Assembly: GCA_016842005.1 (NCBI GenBank)
Contig: JAENYD010000004.1
Location: 62,001 to 126,000, forward strand
DNA: 64,000 nucleotides
Reading direction: 5' to 3'
Source of the DNA: Clostridium thermobutyricum
GTDB taxonomy: Bacteria > Bacillota > Clostridia > Ch29
The notes below the pieces were generated by a model. That model worked only from the letters and a program-made list of their open reading frames with translations, did not search any database and was not told where the DNA came from. Positions within the stretch are counted from its first letter, which is position 1. The number at the start of each line of letters is the position of its first letter. Position numbers and translations under genes: made by a program. Below, in pieces: positions 35,483 through 46,024 of this stretch.

Positions 35483-36286
35483 TTATATGCTCTTTTCAAG
35501 GTCTTCTGGCGAATAACCGGTAACAGCTTCAAAGGCCCTGTCAAAGGGTACTCCTTTTTTCAGCATCCCAAACAGTTCTAATAACCGGCCTGTATCATTC
35601 TTTTCCATTACAGCTTTAACTAACAAAAAAGACTGCCGGTAGGCCAGCATCTGTTCCAATTCATTAAAATGATGGGTTAATTCCTCCAGAGAATAGGGTT
35701 TATTATTGAACAGGTAATTCTCCCCCCATTCGAACCCGGTATTTTTATATTCCTGGTAGAGAGCCATCCCTTCGGTAAACCAGATTGGATAGTTGCCTGC
35801 AGCCATTTCATCCATTATTAAATGGGTCAGTTCATGAATATACAGCCCTTTTTCCGCCTGGTCCCCTGCTTTTCCCCATTCATTGGGAGAAAGTATGCTG
35901 ATGGTTCCTGAATAAAAGGCACCCAGCGTGGCGTCCTCCGAGGGAAGCCTTAATCCTTTTTCTAATTCCTCTTTGCTTGGATATATTATTAATGTGATTT
36001 TGTCATCAGGATAAAATCTGAAATAGCCGGTTATGGTACTGTATTGTTCTTCAGCTTCCTGTACCACCCTATCCAGCACATTGGCATCCTGGGTGGTATA
36101 TTTTATCCTGAAATGCTCTGTATCCTCCGTACTGTATCCTGAAGTAATAGCCTCCAGTCTTGCGCTTTCAACAATCTCCACTATATCCGATATCAAAATT
36201 TCAACACTGGAAAAACTGTATACCATCACAAATACAAGTAAAACAAAAAACCCGATTACACGGCTCCTTTTGTCCCCCCTCAACAT
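35483..36286 (-). CDS. Peptidase MA-family metallopeptidase, membrane anchored
   Basis: This is a probable zinc peptidase outside the membrane. The 267-residue protein has one N-terminal hydrophobic anchor ('VIGFFVLLVFVMVYSF'), then a domain with the zinc motif HELTH in 'YIHELTHLIMDEM' near residue 155. 'PIWFTEGMALYQEY', carrying the third ligand Glu, completes the gluzincin pattern of the peptidase MA-like clan. The ATG at 36286 is preceded by GGAGGGGAGG. The target is unknown. Confidence 0.85.
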   Translation of the reverse strand: MLRGDKRSRVIGFFVLLVFVMVYSFSSVEILISDIVEIVESARLEAITSGYSTEDTEHFRIKYTTQDANVLDRVVQEAEEQYSTITGYFRFYPDDKITLIIYPSKEELEKGLRLPSEDATLGAFYSGTISILSPNEWGKAGDQAEKGLYIHELTHLIMDEMAAGNYPIWFTEGMALYQEYKNTGFEWGENYLFNNKPYSLEELTHHFNELEQMLAYRQSFLLVKAVMEKNDTGRLLELFGMLKKGVPFDRAFEAVTGYSPEDLEKSI

Positions 36287-36347
36287 ATGACCTCCCCTCC
36301 AAACCAATTATAACAAAATATTATGTAAACTACATAGGTAAATAATC

Positions 36348-37466
36348 CTATCTGGGCATAAATATTGCCCTGTCATCTTTTTTTATCCCATGGGTACCCG
36401 GATTATCGCTCAGTTTGATTATTTTATCTATAATGTATTCCCTTCTCCAGTCTCCGGGAACGACAGGCTGAGATTTATTCCATATATAAATGGGTACGGC
36501 GGAAACCTGAATAATCTGATCCCCTTCACAGACAATTTCCAAAATTACACTTTGTTTGTTGTTTTCATCATTCTGGTCAAATACAAAATTGCCCAGACTG
36601 TATGCAATCAGCTTGCCTTTGTAAAACTCCAGCCCCTGCAGAACATGAGGATGATGCCCCAGAATTATATCCGCCCCCCAATCGATTATCCTGTAAGCAA
36701 GCTCCTTCTGATTGATATTGGTATGGTTGCTGTCCTCTGTTCCCCAGTGCAAGGACACCACCAGGATATCACATATCTCCCTGAGCTTTTTTATATCCTC
36801 TTGGATAATATCTTCTTTCATGGGCGCAGTTCCGGCCTGAGTTGTGGTGGCTTCAAAGGTCCTCCTGTAGTAAGGGCTGTAATAATAGTTATAGAACTCA
36901 TTATAGGCCAAAAAACCCACTTTCAAATTATCTTTTATTATTACAAGGGGCTGCCGTGCTTTTTTGAGGTTTTCCCCGGCTCCCACATACCCAAGGCCCT
37001 TTTTTTCAAGGGCATCAATGGTTTCCATCAAAGCCGGCGTATCATAATCAAGAATATGATTGTTGGCAATGGACAGGATATCAAACCCTGCATTTTTTAA
37101 GCCTTCTGCCGACGCCGGTTCAGCTCTGAACCATATTCCCTTTCCCGGAAGTTTGGTCCCCCCGGTGGCCAGGGTGGTCTCCAGATTGCCAAATGAAATA
37201 TCACCGCTGGCAACTATATCCCGTGTCTGCTGGAAAGGGTAATCTGCCGAATTTCTCTTTATCCATCCTCCTACTCCTCTCGAAAGCATTATGTCCCCCA
37301 CTGCTATAATGGTAATACCGGGAGCCGAGACCTCATTATTCATCTCTTCCTCGGAATTCATCTCTTTCCCGGACCCGACCGGCTGCTGACCGGTTTCAAC
37401 GGTAGTTAAAGAACATCCTGCAGTTAAGAAAATAATCCCTATACATATTATTAAAATCTTCTTCAC
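36348..37466 (-). CDS. CapA-family metallophosphatase-like lipoprotein
   Basis: This protein belongs to the CapA/PgsA family (poly-gamma-glutamate synthesis accessory; calcineurin-like fold). The 372-residue product starts at GTG with a GGAGGGGG site. It has a lipoprotein signal (LTAGC) and shows the family motifs 'VGDIMLSRGVGGWI', 'FGNLETTLA', 'SIANNHILDYD', 'VVSLHWGTED' and 'LGHHPHVLQGLEFYKGKLIAYSLGNFVFD'. No pgsB or pgsC is nearby, so polyglutamate synthesis should not be assumed. Confidence 0.9.
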   Translation of the reverse strand: MKKILIICIGIIFLTAGCSLTTVETGQQPVGSGKEMNSEEEMNNEVSAPGITIIAVGDIMLSRGVGGWIKRNSADYPFQQTRDIVASGDISFGNLETTLATGGTKLPGKGIWFRAEPASAEGLKNAGFDILSIANNHILDYDTPALMETIDALEKKGLGYVGAGENLKKARQPLVIIKDNLKVGFLAYNEFYNYYYSPYYRRTFEATTTQAGTAPMKEDIIQEDIKKLREICDILVVSLHWGTEDSNHTNINQKELAYRIIDWGADIILGHHPHVLQGLEFYKGKLIAYSLGNFVFDQNDENNKQSVILEIVCEGDQIIQVSAVPIYIWNKSQPVVPGDWRREYIIDKIIKLSDNPGTHGIKKDDRAIFMPR

Positions 37467-37637
37467 ATTATCCCCCTCCAGAGAATGGCCCCTTCACGGG
37501 CACACACCGAATCTTAGCCTGACTTGTCTACTGTTTAACTATAATTTATCATCAAAATATTTTGCGTGTCAATTAACCATCGACCGTGGTCCGGCATAAT
37601 ATGTATATACCGACTAATTTTGCGGGAGTGAGTTGAT

Positions 37638-38879
37638 ATGGCAGCCATTGGTGGAATAATAAACAGGGTGCTTTTTCCCGAAAAGCTTGATCCGTGTGTT
37701 AAGGCAAGCATAGATTACAAAAACATAAAACATGTTTCGGTAATCATCCAGTTCATTGAGGAAATAAACGACAGGGTAAAAAAAGGCATAATAAAACGGG
37801 GTGGAATAATTAAAACCATATATCCCTTTATTAATGCGTGTCATGCAACAGTGCCGCCTGACCGCATTAAATCCCTGGAAGCCATGTACCCTATATCTTT
37901 TATTTCCCTTGACTATCCCGTGACATCCCATCTCAGTACTGTCACAAACGTGCTGGGAGCAACTGTCGCCCACAATCTCAATTATTCAGGTAAAAATATT
38001 ACGATAGCTTTACTGGATACAGGTACATACCCCCACCCGGATATAATAAGACCGAGGAACCGTATTATCCGGTTTGCGGACCTGGTAAACCGCTGTGAAT
38101 TCGCCTATGATGACAACGGTCATGGCACCTTTATGGCGGGAATACTGGTAGGAAACGGCAGTATGTCTAAGGGAGAATACACAGGTATTGCCCCCGAAGC
38201 CTATCTGATAAGCATAAAAGTGCTGAACCAGACCGGCACTGGCAGAGTATCGACTGTATTGGCCGGCCTGCAGTGGATATATGACAATAAAGACAGGTAC
38301 AGGATTAAGGTGGTATGCATACCTCTGGGCTGCACCGGCCATTTGCCATGGACCAGAGACCCTCTTGCCTGTGCTGTACAGGTATTATGGGATGAAGGGC
38401 TGGTTGTATGCGCTTCCGCAGGAAATAATGGGCCCGCAGCATCCAGTATATCATCTCCCGGTATCAACCCGAACATAATAACGGCAGGTGCAGTAAGGTC
38501 ATATGGAAATGATGGCCTTTTGTCCGAGCCCCTGTGCGGTTTTTCGAGCAGAGGTTCCACAAGAGACGGAAACCAGGGTCCCGATGTAGTGGCACCGGGT
38601 TCAAATATAACCTCCCTTGAATGTGACACTGCTTTCATTCCCCGGTCCCAGGCAGCATATAAGGGAGCCAAACTGTCCCAGTACTACCGCTGTGGTTCGG
38701 GTACCTCCGCAGCCTGTGCATCAATAGCCGGAATAGTATCGTTAATGCTTGATAAAAACCAGCAGTTAAGTCCTGATGAGATAAAATCTCTATTGAAATA
38801 CAGCTGTAAAAGCCTGAATCTGTTAAAAGTGCAACAGGGCTGGGGCCTCCCAGACTTGAACAGGATTCTGGGGGTATGA
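37638..38879 (+). CDS. S8-family serine protease (subtilase, AprX-like)
   Basis: This subtilisin-fold protease has no signal peptide, so it may act in the cytoplasm or in spores like AprX. The 413-residue protein has the catalytic Asp in 'ITIALLDTGTYPHPDI', His in 'DDNGHGTFMAGILVG' and Ser in 'CGSGTSAACASIAGIVSLML'. The oxyanion Asn is in 'SAGNNGPAASSI'. The first ~110 residues look like an inhibitor-type propeptide. It diverges from the CapA gene and ends in a bidirectional terminator shared with the M23 gene. Confidence 0.93.
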   Translation: MAAIGGIINRVLFPEKLDPCVKASIDYKNIKHVSVIIQFIEEINDRVKKGIIKRGGIIKTIYPFINACHATVPPDRIKSLEAMYPISFISLDYPVTSHLSTVTNVLGATVAHNLNYSGKNITIALLDTGTYPHPDIIRPRNRIIRFADLVNRCEFAYDDNGHGTFMAGILVGNGSMSKGEYTGIAPEAYLISIKVLNQTGTGRVSTVLAGLQWIYDNKDRYRIKVVCIPLGCTGHLPWTRDPLACAVQVLWDEGLVVCASAGNNGPAASSISSPGINPNIITAGAVRSYGNDGLLSEPLCGFSSRGSTRDGNQGPDVVAPGSNITSLECDTAFIPRSQAAYKGAKLSQYYRCGSGTSAACASIAGIVSLMLDKNQQLSPDEIKSLLKYSCKSLNLLKVQQGWGLPDLNRILGV

Positions 38880-38880
38880 A

Positions 38881-38909
38881 AAAAAAGAGGGAATTTCCCT
38901 CTTTTTTTT
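38881..38909. terminator. Bidirectional terminator between convergent protease genes
   Basis: AAAAAAGAGGGAA and TTCCCTCTTTTTT form a perfect palindrome directly between the subtilase stop (38877-38879) and the M23 stop (38908-38910). There are A- and T-runs on both sides, so it works in both directions. Confidence 0.9.
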
Positions 38910-40431
38910 ACTGGTCAAGATATTGTATCGGGTTAACAGGTACCCCGAATTTCCTCACCTCAAAGTGAAGGTGTGGACCGGTGGTGTTTCCGGTGCTCCC
39001 GGACAGGGCAACTGTCTGGCCTTTGTGCACCTTGTCACCTTTTTTCACCAAGAGCTTGGAGTTATGACCGTAATAGGTTTCATAGCCCTCTCCGTGGTCA
39101 ATAATAACCAGCAGACCATAGCCCCCGTAGTTTCCGGCGAATTTTACGGTACCTCCATCTGAAGCTTTGACGGGAGTCCCGGAATTTAAGGCTATATCTA
39201 TACCATTGTGTCTCCTTCCCCATCTCCAGCCAAAGCCTGAAGTAATTCTTCCCCTGGCAGGGTATGAAAAGGTACCGGTCCCCTGCCTGGGCGGAGGGGG
39301 TTTAATGCCAAGGGCCACCAATCGCGTTACCGGTTCCTCCACTACTGTTTCCTCCAGTATTTCCCTGGTTACTTCTACGCCGTTTTCTTTGATTATCCTG
39401 GCAGTAACTTCCTTCTTGCCGTATTTCCCGTATTTGGTTATTATTGATTCCCCTTTGTAGAATTCGCTGCTTTGCTTATAATCAGTATCAAAAGGAATTT
39501 TCTCTGAATAAGTGGCTATTTCCTCAGTAACTACCGTCAGAAAAGGTTTGGGCACTATCATGTTTATCTTCTGCCCTATCTGAAGCCGCTTGGGGCTTAT
39601 GCCGGGATTGGCTTTTTCCAAGTCTTCAACGGATATATTGTTGTTTCTGGATATAAGCCATAAACTGTCCCCTTTTTTTACGGTATAGACCTTCTCTTCG
39701 GTAGTACCATTCAATAAGAATTTATAGGCGTCTTCATAAATCATGAGTTTATTTATATCTACCGCCTGTTCCAGGAGCTCCACTTTTTCTTTTATGTAAA
39801 TTCTGTCGGTTTCTATTCCTTTCCCATCCGGAATAAAAGATGCTTTAATATCTTCCAGTAATTTCTCCGCCTGTTCCCTTCCCATTATGGACAGCACAGG
39901 GCTGCCGCCTATCATAACGGTAACCGCCGGTCTTTTTATACTGATGTTTTTCATCATGTTTTTCTTTAATACATCCTTGTCAGTCAACCTGTTATCAGAA
40001 AGTTTTACTTTTTTTATATCCAGTGCCGCACCCACTACAATATCCCCGGTTTCATACCCTGCCCCAATTTCCTGGGTAAGTTCAGCAATTGCATCCTTTG
40101 CTTCAGCCTTGCTTCTGACTGTCCCGACAGGAATACCATTAATATACACATCATATCCGGTATTGTATACTTGAATCCCCACAATTACCAGCACAACTAA
40201 CAGTACTACAGAGATTACGCCTGCCTTTTTCCCCGATAAGCCGAACCTTGAAAAACTAAATCTGGTTAAATCAATTTTTTTAATTTTGCGTTTTACCAGA
40301 TTGAGTTTATTGAGGCTGAACTCCGCCAGGTTGAACTTCCTTAGGTTAAACCTTCCCAGATTTGTTCTTAAAAAGTGGTTTTTCTCCGGAATAAGTCTAC
40401 CTAAAGGGTTCTTATTAGGCGTTTCATCCAT
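38908..40431 (-). CDS. M23 endopeptidase with LysM and G5 domains
   Basis: This is a cell-wall hydrolase anchored in the membrane. The 507-residue protein has an odd cytoplasmic N-terminus with repeated five-residue units (about 20-65) and one membrane helix (about 68-85). It also has a LysM module ('YTVKKGDSLWLISRNN'), a G5 domain ('TYSEKIPFDTDYKQSSEFYKG' to about residue 390) and a C-terminal M23 domain with 'GRRHNGIDIALNSG' and 'GPHLHFEVRKFG', which carry the zinc ligands. The ATG at 40431 has AAAGGAG upstream. Architecture and length match SpoIIQ-like or DD-endopeptidases of Clostridia. Confidence 0.92.
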   Translation of the reverse strand: MDETPNKNPLGRLIPEKNHFLRTNLGRFNLRKFNLAEFSLNKLNLVKRKIKKIDLTRFSFSRFGLSGKKAGVISVVLLVVLVIVGIQVYNTGYDVYINGIPVGTVRSKAEAKDAIAELTQEIGAGYETGDIVVGAALDIKKVKLSDNRLTDKDVLKKNMMKNISIKRPAVTVMIGGSPVLSIMGREQAEKLLEDIKASFIPDGKGIETDRIYIKEKVELLEQAVDINKLMIYEDAYKFLLNGTTEEKVYTVKKGDSLWLISRNNNISVEDLEKANPGISPKRLQIGQKINMIVPKPFLTVVTEEIATYSEKIPFDTDYKQSSEFYKGESIITKYGKYGKKEVTARIIKENGVEVTREILEETVVEEPVTRLVALGIKPPPPRQGTGTFSYPARGRITSGFGWRWGRRHNGIDIALNSGTPVKASDGGTVKFAGNYGGYGLLVIIDHGEGYETYYGHNSKLLVKKGDKVHKGQTVALSGSTGNTTGPHLHFEVRKFGVPVNPIQYLDQ

Positions 40432-40544
40432 GTCTGTGCTCCTTTCTGAAGAACATTTACCTATCAACAGGTAATATCCTCTTCTCTATAATATTATTTA
40501 TCCTCTTTTATTGTTTTTATACATTTTCGTCATCATGTGGAAAA

Positions 40545-42014
40545 TTAGCGGTCTCCCTTAAGCCGCTGCATTACTTCGTTTTCAATCGGTTTCTCAGCTA
40601 CATCCTGCATAATTTCAATAAAATCCCCGGTGGTTGCATTCTGGAATTTATATGTATCGTAATATTTCCTGAGACCGCGGAAAAACAGTTCGTCTCCGAG
40701 CTGCTTCCTGAGCCAGTCAATTATCAATGCTCCGCCAGCATATACCAATGACGAGTATTCCTGCCAGCTACCGTATTCTTTAAGGTCCTCCAGTATGACT
40801 GTATCATTGTTTTGCCGGCTGTCCCGGAAACTGTAATACGGTTTTTCTATGACGCTGTTTAATATTCTTTCACCGGTTTCAGGACCGTACCTCTCATAAT
40901 AATACAACACGGTGGAATACTCGGTTAACCCCTCATCCAGCCACGCTTCGGCTATTTCATTGTTGCCGACAACGCCATACCACCACTGGTGGGCAGTCTC
41001 ATGGGCCACCACATATTCCAGGGAGAACAAACCGCCTTTATTATATAATTCTTTGTCTATAAAAACAAGGTTTGGATATTCCATCCCCCCGATGAAAAAA
41101 TCCGAGGCAGCTACAGAATAGGTTCTATAAGGATAATCCCCGAAAAGTTCGCTGAAAATCTCAACAGCTCTGGCTGCAGTTTCCAGGGCTTTCTCTCCCC
41201 CGGTTTCATCAAAAAAATAGGATTTAATCTCTGTGCCTTTTACCTTTTTCTTCTTTACCTTGTAAGATTTACTGGCAATCCATGCAAAATCCCTGACACC
41301 TTTTCCCTCTGCCATCCATTCCCTGTACCCTTTTCCAATCTTACCGGCCCTCCTGACCTGTCCGGTTGAAGCTACAGTATATTCATCCGGCAGGGTTATG
41401 CGCACATGATAGTCGCTGATGTCACTGTAGAAGGGGTCACCGATAGGATAATAGGGGTCCAGGTTCCATCCTTTGTCGTCAAAAACTGCTGCCACAGGAT
41501 ACCAGTTGGCTGCCCTTAAGGTATTCTCTCCATATCCGAACCTGCCGTGGCACAGGGGAAATTTCAGTGTATAGTTCATATCAATAGTGAGTGCCTGTCC
41601 CGGTTGCAGGGGTTTATCCAGGCTTATTTTCAAAACATTTTTGGCAGCATCCTGGTAGCCCCAGCTGTATACCCTGCCATCCACATCCACATTGTGAACC
41701 TCAATAAAGCCCGGATCAAAACCCAGTGGATATGCCTGAGTAAGTTCATCCGGGAGAAAAGGGGCGGTATTCTTCTCCTGAAATGCATTGGGATACAGGT
41801 GAAAGTATATGTTCTCCAGTATTTCCTCTTCTTTATTGTAATATGTTATCTGTTGATAGCCTTTAAGCACTTTCTCCACTTCATCAAAATAGCAGTTAAT
41901 ATAATACCTGTCCCTGATTTCCCCGTTCAACCGGATTTCATGCCGGTTAACAGGTACACAGGATGATATTATTAAAACTAAAAGCGATATTAAGATAATC
42001 AGCTTTTTCACCAT
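40545..42014 (-). CDS. M1-family metallopeptidase, lipoprotein
   Basis: This aminopeptidase-type zinc enzyme is bound to the outer face of the membrane. The 489-residue protein has a lipoprotein signal (ISSC), a beta-rich M1 N-terminal domain, and a gluzincin domain with 'VVAHETAHQWWYGVVGNNEIAEAWLDEG', the HExxH-18-E pattern. An exopeptidase-type 'GGMEYPN' motif (GxMEN-like) precedes it. It is shorter than PepN, as usual for the membrane M1 group in Firmicutes. The promoter region is shared with the divergent dnaD-like gene. Confidence 0.92.
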   Translation of the reverse strand: MVKKLIILISLLVLIISSCVPVNRHEIRLNGEIRDRYYINCYFDEVEKVLKGYQQITYYNKEEEILENIYFHLYPNAFQEKNTAPFLPDELTQAYPLGFDPGFIEVHNVDVDGRVYSWGYQDAAKNVLKISLDKPLQPGQALTIDMNYTLKFPLCHGRFGYGENTLRAANWYPVAAVFDDKGWNLDPYYPIGDPFYSDISDYHVRITLPDEYTVASTGQVRRAGKIGKGYREWMAEGKGVRDFAWIASKSYKVKKKKVKGTEIKSYFFDETGGEKALETAARAVEIFSELFGDYPYRTYSVAASDFFIGGMEYPNLVFIDKELYNKGGLFSLEYVVAHETAHQWWYGVVGNNEIAEAWLDEGLTEYSTVLYYYERYGPETGERILNSVIEKPYYSFRDSRQNNDTVILEDLKEYGSWQEYSSLVYAGGALIIDWLRKQLGDELFFRGLRKYYDTYKFQNATTGDFIEIMQDVAEKPIENEVMQRLKGDR

Positions 42015-42127
42015 TTTCTCCTCCCTGTGGGTATATAGTATTTCTATTCAGAATTAGGAAGGGTAATGCCAATATGCTATAATATAATAACAGGTGGCTG
42101 GCAAAAATAAGCCCATGAGGTGATATT

Positions 42128-43162
42128 ATGCATTTTGTCAAAGGGAAAACCGATATTGACCTGGGGGATACCCCTGTTGAAAATCTCTTTATAGATACGT
42201 ACATGCCTACAGCAGATGGGAATTATGTTAAGGTTTACCTGATGGGTTATAGATTTGCCTGCGACCCCTGTTCTTCGTCCGGCTTTACCAATGAAAGGAT
42301 TGCAAAAGACCTGAATATACTGCTGTCCGATGTGTTAAAGGCCTGGGACTACTGGGAAAAGAAAGGTATCATTAAAAAACACTACCAGAATGAAGGCAGT
42401 AAAGATGACTTTACAGTAGAATTCCTTAATCTGAAGCAGTTAATTATTAATAACTGCTATCTGCCTACTACCGAAGAAAATACAGAGTACAAAAATAAAT
42501 CCTATTCTCCCTCCGACCTTACCGAAGCCATGCGGGACGAAAGAATCAGGGACATGTTTCATAACGTACAGCAACTGATGTGCAGACCCCTCAACCCCTC
42601 TGAAAGTCTCCAGTGCCTGGAATGGCTTTACGATTTTAAAATGTCGCCCCAGGTGATTGAAGAGGCCTTCAGGTATTCCATAGACAAAAAAGGGATAAAA
42701 AATATCAAATATATAAACGCCATTATAAGCAACTGGTATGATAAAAATATAAACACCCTGGAAAAACTCCATGAACATCTGGAAAACTCGGATAAGAAAT
42801 ACAGTCTGTATAATATAGTAATGAAAGCCGTTGGCAGCTCAAGAAACCCTTCCAAAAAAGAAAAAGAGCTGATGAACAAGTGGTTCTACGAGTACAGTAT
42901 GCCCCTGGAAGTAGTGATAAAAGCCTGTGACACCGCCTTTGTGAGGAAACCGAATCCTACACTGGCTTACATAGACGGCATTATCACAGACTGGTTCAAA
43001 AATAATATCAAGACCATTAAAGAAATTGAAGATGATATAAAAAAAACCCCCCCGCCACACCGTAAGAATGCCAAGAATAAGTATCACAATTTTCATCAGC
43101 CGGCATTAAAATATACAAATGACCAGTTGAAGAATATGTGGAATAAAAAAGAAAATATCTAA
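42128..43162 (+). CDS. DnaD/DnaB-type replication initiation protein
   Basis: This helicase-loading protein acts at the origin and at stalled forks in Firmicutes. The 344-residue protein has an N-terminal winged-helix region ('TNERIAKDLNILLSDVLKAWDYW') and two DnaD (DDBH2) domains, ending in 'YINAIISNWYDKNI' and 'YIDGIITDWFKNNIKT'. Both carry the YxxxIxxxW motif. Two such domains resemble Bacillus DnaB more than DnaD. GAGGTGAT precedes the ATG. It is followed 18 bases later by the dnaI-like ATPase, so the pair forms a loader operon. Confidence 0.9.
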   Translation: MHFVKGKTDIDLGDTPVENLFIDTYMPTADGNYVKVYLMGYRFACDPCSSSGFTNERIAKDLNILLSDVLKAWDYWEKKGIIKKHYQNEGSKDDFTVEFLNLKQLIINNCYLPTTEENTEYKNKSYSPSDLTEAMRDERIRDMFHNVQQLMCRPLNPSESLQCLEWLYDFKMSPQVIEEAFRYSIDKKGIKNIKYINAIISNWYDKNINTLEKLHEHLENSDKKYSLYNIVMKAVGSSRNPSKKEKELMNKWFYEYSMPLEVVIKACDTAFVRKPNPTLAYIDGIITDWFKNNIKTIKEIEDDIKKTPPPHRKNAKNKYHNFHQPALKYTNDQLKNMWNKKENI

Positions 43163-43180
43163 TACAGGGGAAGAATGATA

Positions 43181-44161
43181 ATGGATGGAATAGCAAGAAA
43201 AATCCAGAATGAATACCAGGCAATAAGGGCCCGCATTGATAAAGAAAGAAAAGAGAGAATAAAAGAAATATATAACGTAATTCCCAGAATTAAAGAAATA
43301 GATGACAGAATTCAGAACCTGGGCATCCGCTGTGCGAGGGCATTACTGAAGTCGGACAATGCTTCTGACAAAAGATTCGTTGATATACTAAGGGAAGAGA
43401 TTACTTCATTGAAACAGGAAAAGATTAAACTTCTGGAAAAGTATATGTATTCGCCCGATTACATGGAAATACATTATGAATGCAGCGCATGTAAGGATAC
43501 AGGATATGTTGGCCGGGAAAAATGTAAATGTTTCAAACAAAAACTGATTGACAGGGCATACCAGCAGTCAAATCTGGGCAATACCCTGGAAAAAGAAAAC
43601 TTCAGCAACTTTGATATAAACCTTTTTCCCGATGAGAAATACGATAATTATTCCTTAACACCCCGGGAAAACATGAAAAACATAGTAAGTACCTGCGAAG
43701 GCTTCGTAAACAATTTTCATAAAGACAACGGCGAGAATCTTCTCTTTTACGGAAGTACAGGCCTGGGAAAAACTTTTCTCTGCAACTGCATCGCCAAAGC
43801 ACTGCTGGACAAAGGAGAGCTTGTGATCTATCTTACTGCTTTCAATCTGTTCCGAATACTGGAGGAATACCGCTTTAATCATAGTGAAAATCTGCAGAAC
43901 CGTGAACAACTGGACAGTATACTAACCTGTGACCTTCTGATAATTGACGACCTGGGTACAGAGCTGTCCAACGCCTTCACTGTATCAGAGCTTTTCAACA
44001 TAATAAACACAAGACTTCTGTCAAAGAAGAAGGTTATAATCTCAACCAACCTCGAACCTGAAGAACTATTGAAAACTTACAACCAAAGAATATTCTCGCG
44101 AATTTCCGGAAATTACAGGACCCTTGAATTTTATGGCCCTGACCTGAGATGGGAAAAATAA
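43181..44161 (+). CDS. DnaI/DnaC-type helicase loader ATPase
   Basis: This AAA+ ATPase loads the replicative helicase DnaB onto DNA. The protein (326 residues from 43181) has an N-terminal coiled-coil region and a zinc finger 'CSACKDTGYVGREKCKC'. Walker A is 'YGSTGLGKTFLCN', Walker B 'LLIIDDLGTEL', and sensor 'VIISTNLEPEEL'. An ATG at 43175 is also in frame but sits too close to the GGGGAAG site. Its likely partner helicase gene lies at 51938-53275. Confidence 0.92.
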   Translation: MDGIARKIQNEYQAIRARIDKERKERIKEIYNVIPRIKEIDDRIQNLGIRCARALLKSDNASDKRFVDILREEITSLKQEKIKLLEKYMYSPDYMEIHYECSACKDTGYVGREKCKCFKQKLIDRAYQQSNLGNTLEKENFSNFDINLFPDEKYDNYSLTPRENMKNIVSTCEGFVNNFHKDNGENLLFYGSTGLGKTFLCNCIAKALLDKGELVIYLTAFNLFRILEEYRFNHSENLQNREQLDSILTCDLLIIDDLGTELSNAFTVSELFNIINTRLLSKKKVIISTNLEPEELLKTYNQRIFSRISGNYRTLEFYGPDLRWEK

Positions 44162-44176
44162 AATATTCTCATAAAT

Positions 44177-44204
44177 AAAAAAGCGGGTAAAATCCGCTTT
44201 TTTT
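44177..44204. terminator. Bidirectional terminator between the helicase loader and tRNA genes
   Basis: AAAAAAGCGG and CCGCTTTTTT form a stem around GTAAAAT. It ends the loader operon on the plus strand and the tRNA operon on the minus strand, three bases past the tRNA-Thr CCA end. Confidence 0.85.
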
Positions 44205-44206
44205 AA

Positions 44207-44282
44207 TGGAGCTGGTGATGGGACTCGAACCCGCAACCTGCTGATTACAAGTCAGCTGCTCTGCCAGTTGAGCTACACCAGC
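44207..44282 (-). tRNA. tRNA-Thr (anticodon TGT)
   Basis: The minus strand shows a full cloverleaf: acceptor GCTGGTG/CACCAGC, anticodon loop CTTGTAA with TGT, T-loop GTTCGAGTC, and an encoded CCA end. It is the last gene of a three-tRNA transcript. Confidence 0.96.
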
Positions 44283-44288
44283 AGAATA

Positions 44289-44365
44289 TGGCGACCCGGA
44301 AGGGACTTGAACCCTCGACCTCCAGCGTGACAGGCTGGCATTCTAACCATCTGAACTACCGGGCC
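44289..44365 (-). tRNA. tRNA-Asp (anticodon GTC)
   Basis: The acceptor pair is GGCCCGG/CCGGGTC, the anticodon loop CTGTCAC with GTC, and the T-arm GGTTCAAGTCC, with encoded GCCA. It lies between tRNA-Lys and tRNA-Thr. Confidence 0.96.
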
Positions 44366-44370
44366 GCATT

Positions 44371-44446
44371 TGGTGACCCATCCGCGACTCGAACGCGGGA
44401 CACCCTGATTAAAAGTCAGGTGCTCTACCGACTGAGCTAATGGGTC
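44371..44446 (-). tRNA. tRNA-Lys (anticodon TTT)
   Basis: The acceptor pair is GACCCAT/ATGGGTC, the anticodon loop CTTTTAA with TTT, and the T-arm CGTTCGAGTCG, with encoded ACCA. It is the first gene of the tRNA operon. Confidence 0.96.
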
Positions 44447-44461
44447 ACTGGGCACTAATAT

Positions 44462-44490
44462 ATAATAAACGAATTTATTTTTATTGTCAA
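44462..44490 (-). promoter_or_regulatory. Near-consensus promoter of the tRNA operon
   Basis: On the minus strand TTGACA (44485-44490) and TATTAT (44462-44467) stand exactly 17 bases apart, about 15 bases before tRNA-Lys. This fits a strong vegetative promoter for stable RNA. Confidence 0.88.
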
Positions 44491-44526
44491 TACCAATTAT
44501 GGTTTTAACCGATCAGTACCTGACGG

Positions 44527-45864
<1,338 letters not shown>

Positions 45865-45972
45865 TTATGATACCACACAACCATATGATTTAAAAGCAAT
45901 ATGTCCTGCTTTATAGCCCTTGAAAATTACATTATCTCAAATACTTATCATAATATTCGGGTCTTGATAGGG

Positions 45973-46005
45973 AAGGTCCCTTTAAGGAGCATATGAAGGG
46001 ACCTT
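45973..46005 (+). terminator. Hairpin in the purA-chemoreceptor intergenic region
   Basis: AAGGTCCCTT and AAGGGACCTT form a 10-bp stem followed by TTC on the plus strand. No plus-strand gene is known to end here, so its role is uncertain. It may mark the border of an old insertion. Confidence 0.4.
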
Positions 46006-46024
46006 TTCAAAGCCTGTCAATTAG

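Noticed and set aside
36348-37466. Assigning the CapA-like gene to poly-gamma-glutamate capsule synthesis
   Set aside because: No pgsB, pgsC or other capsule gene is nearby; the family is broad and the context gives no support.
44273-44455. Minus-strand 60-codon frame
   Set aside because: It runs through the tRNA-Asp and tRNA-Lys genes and is not a protein gene.
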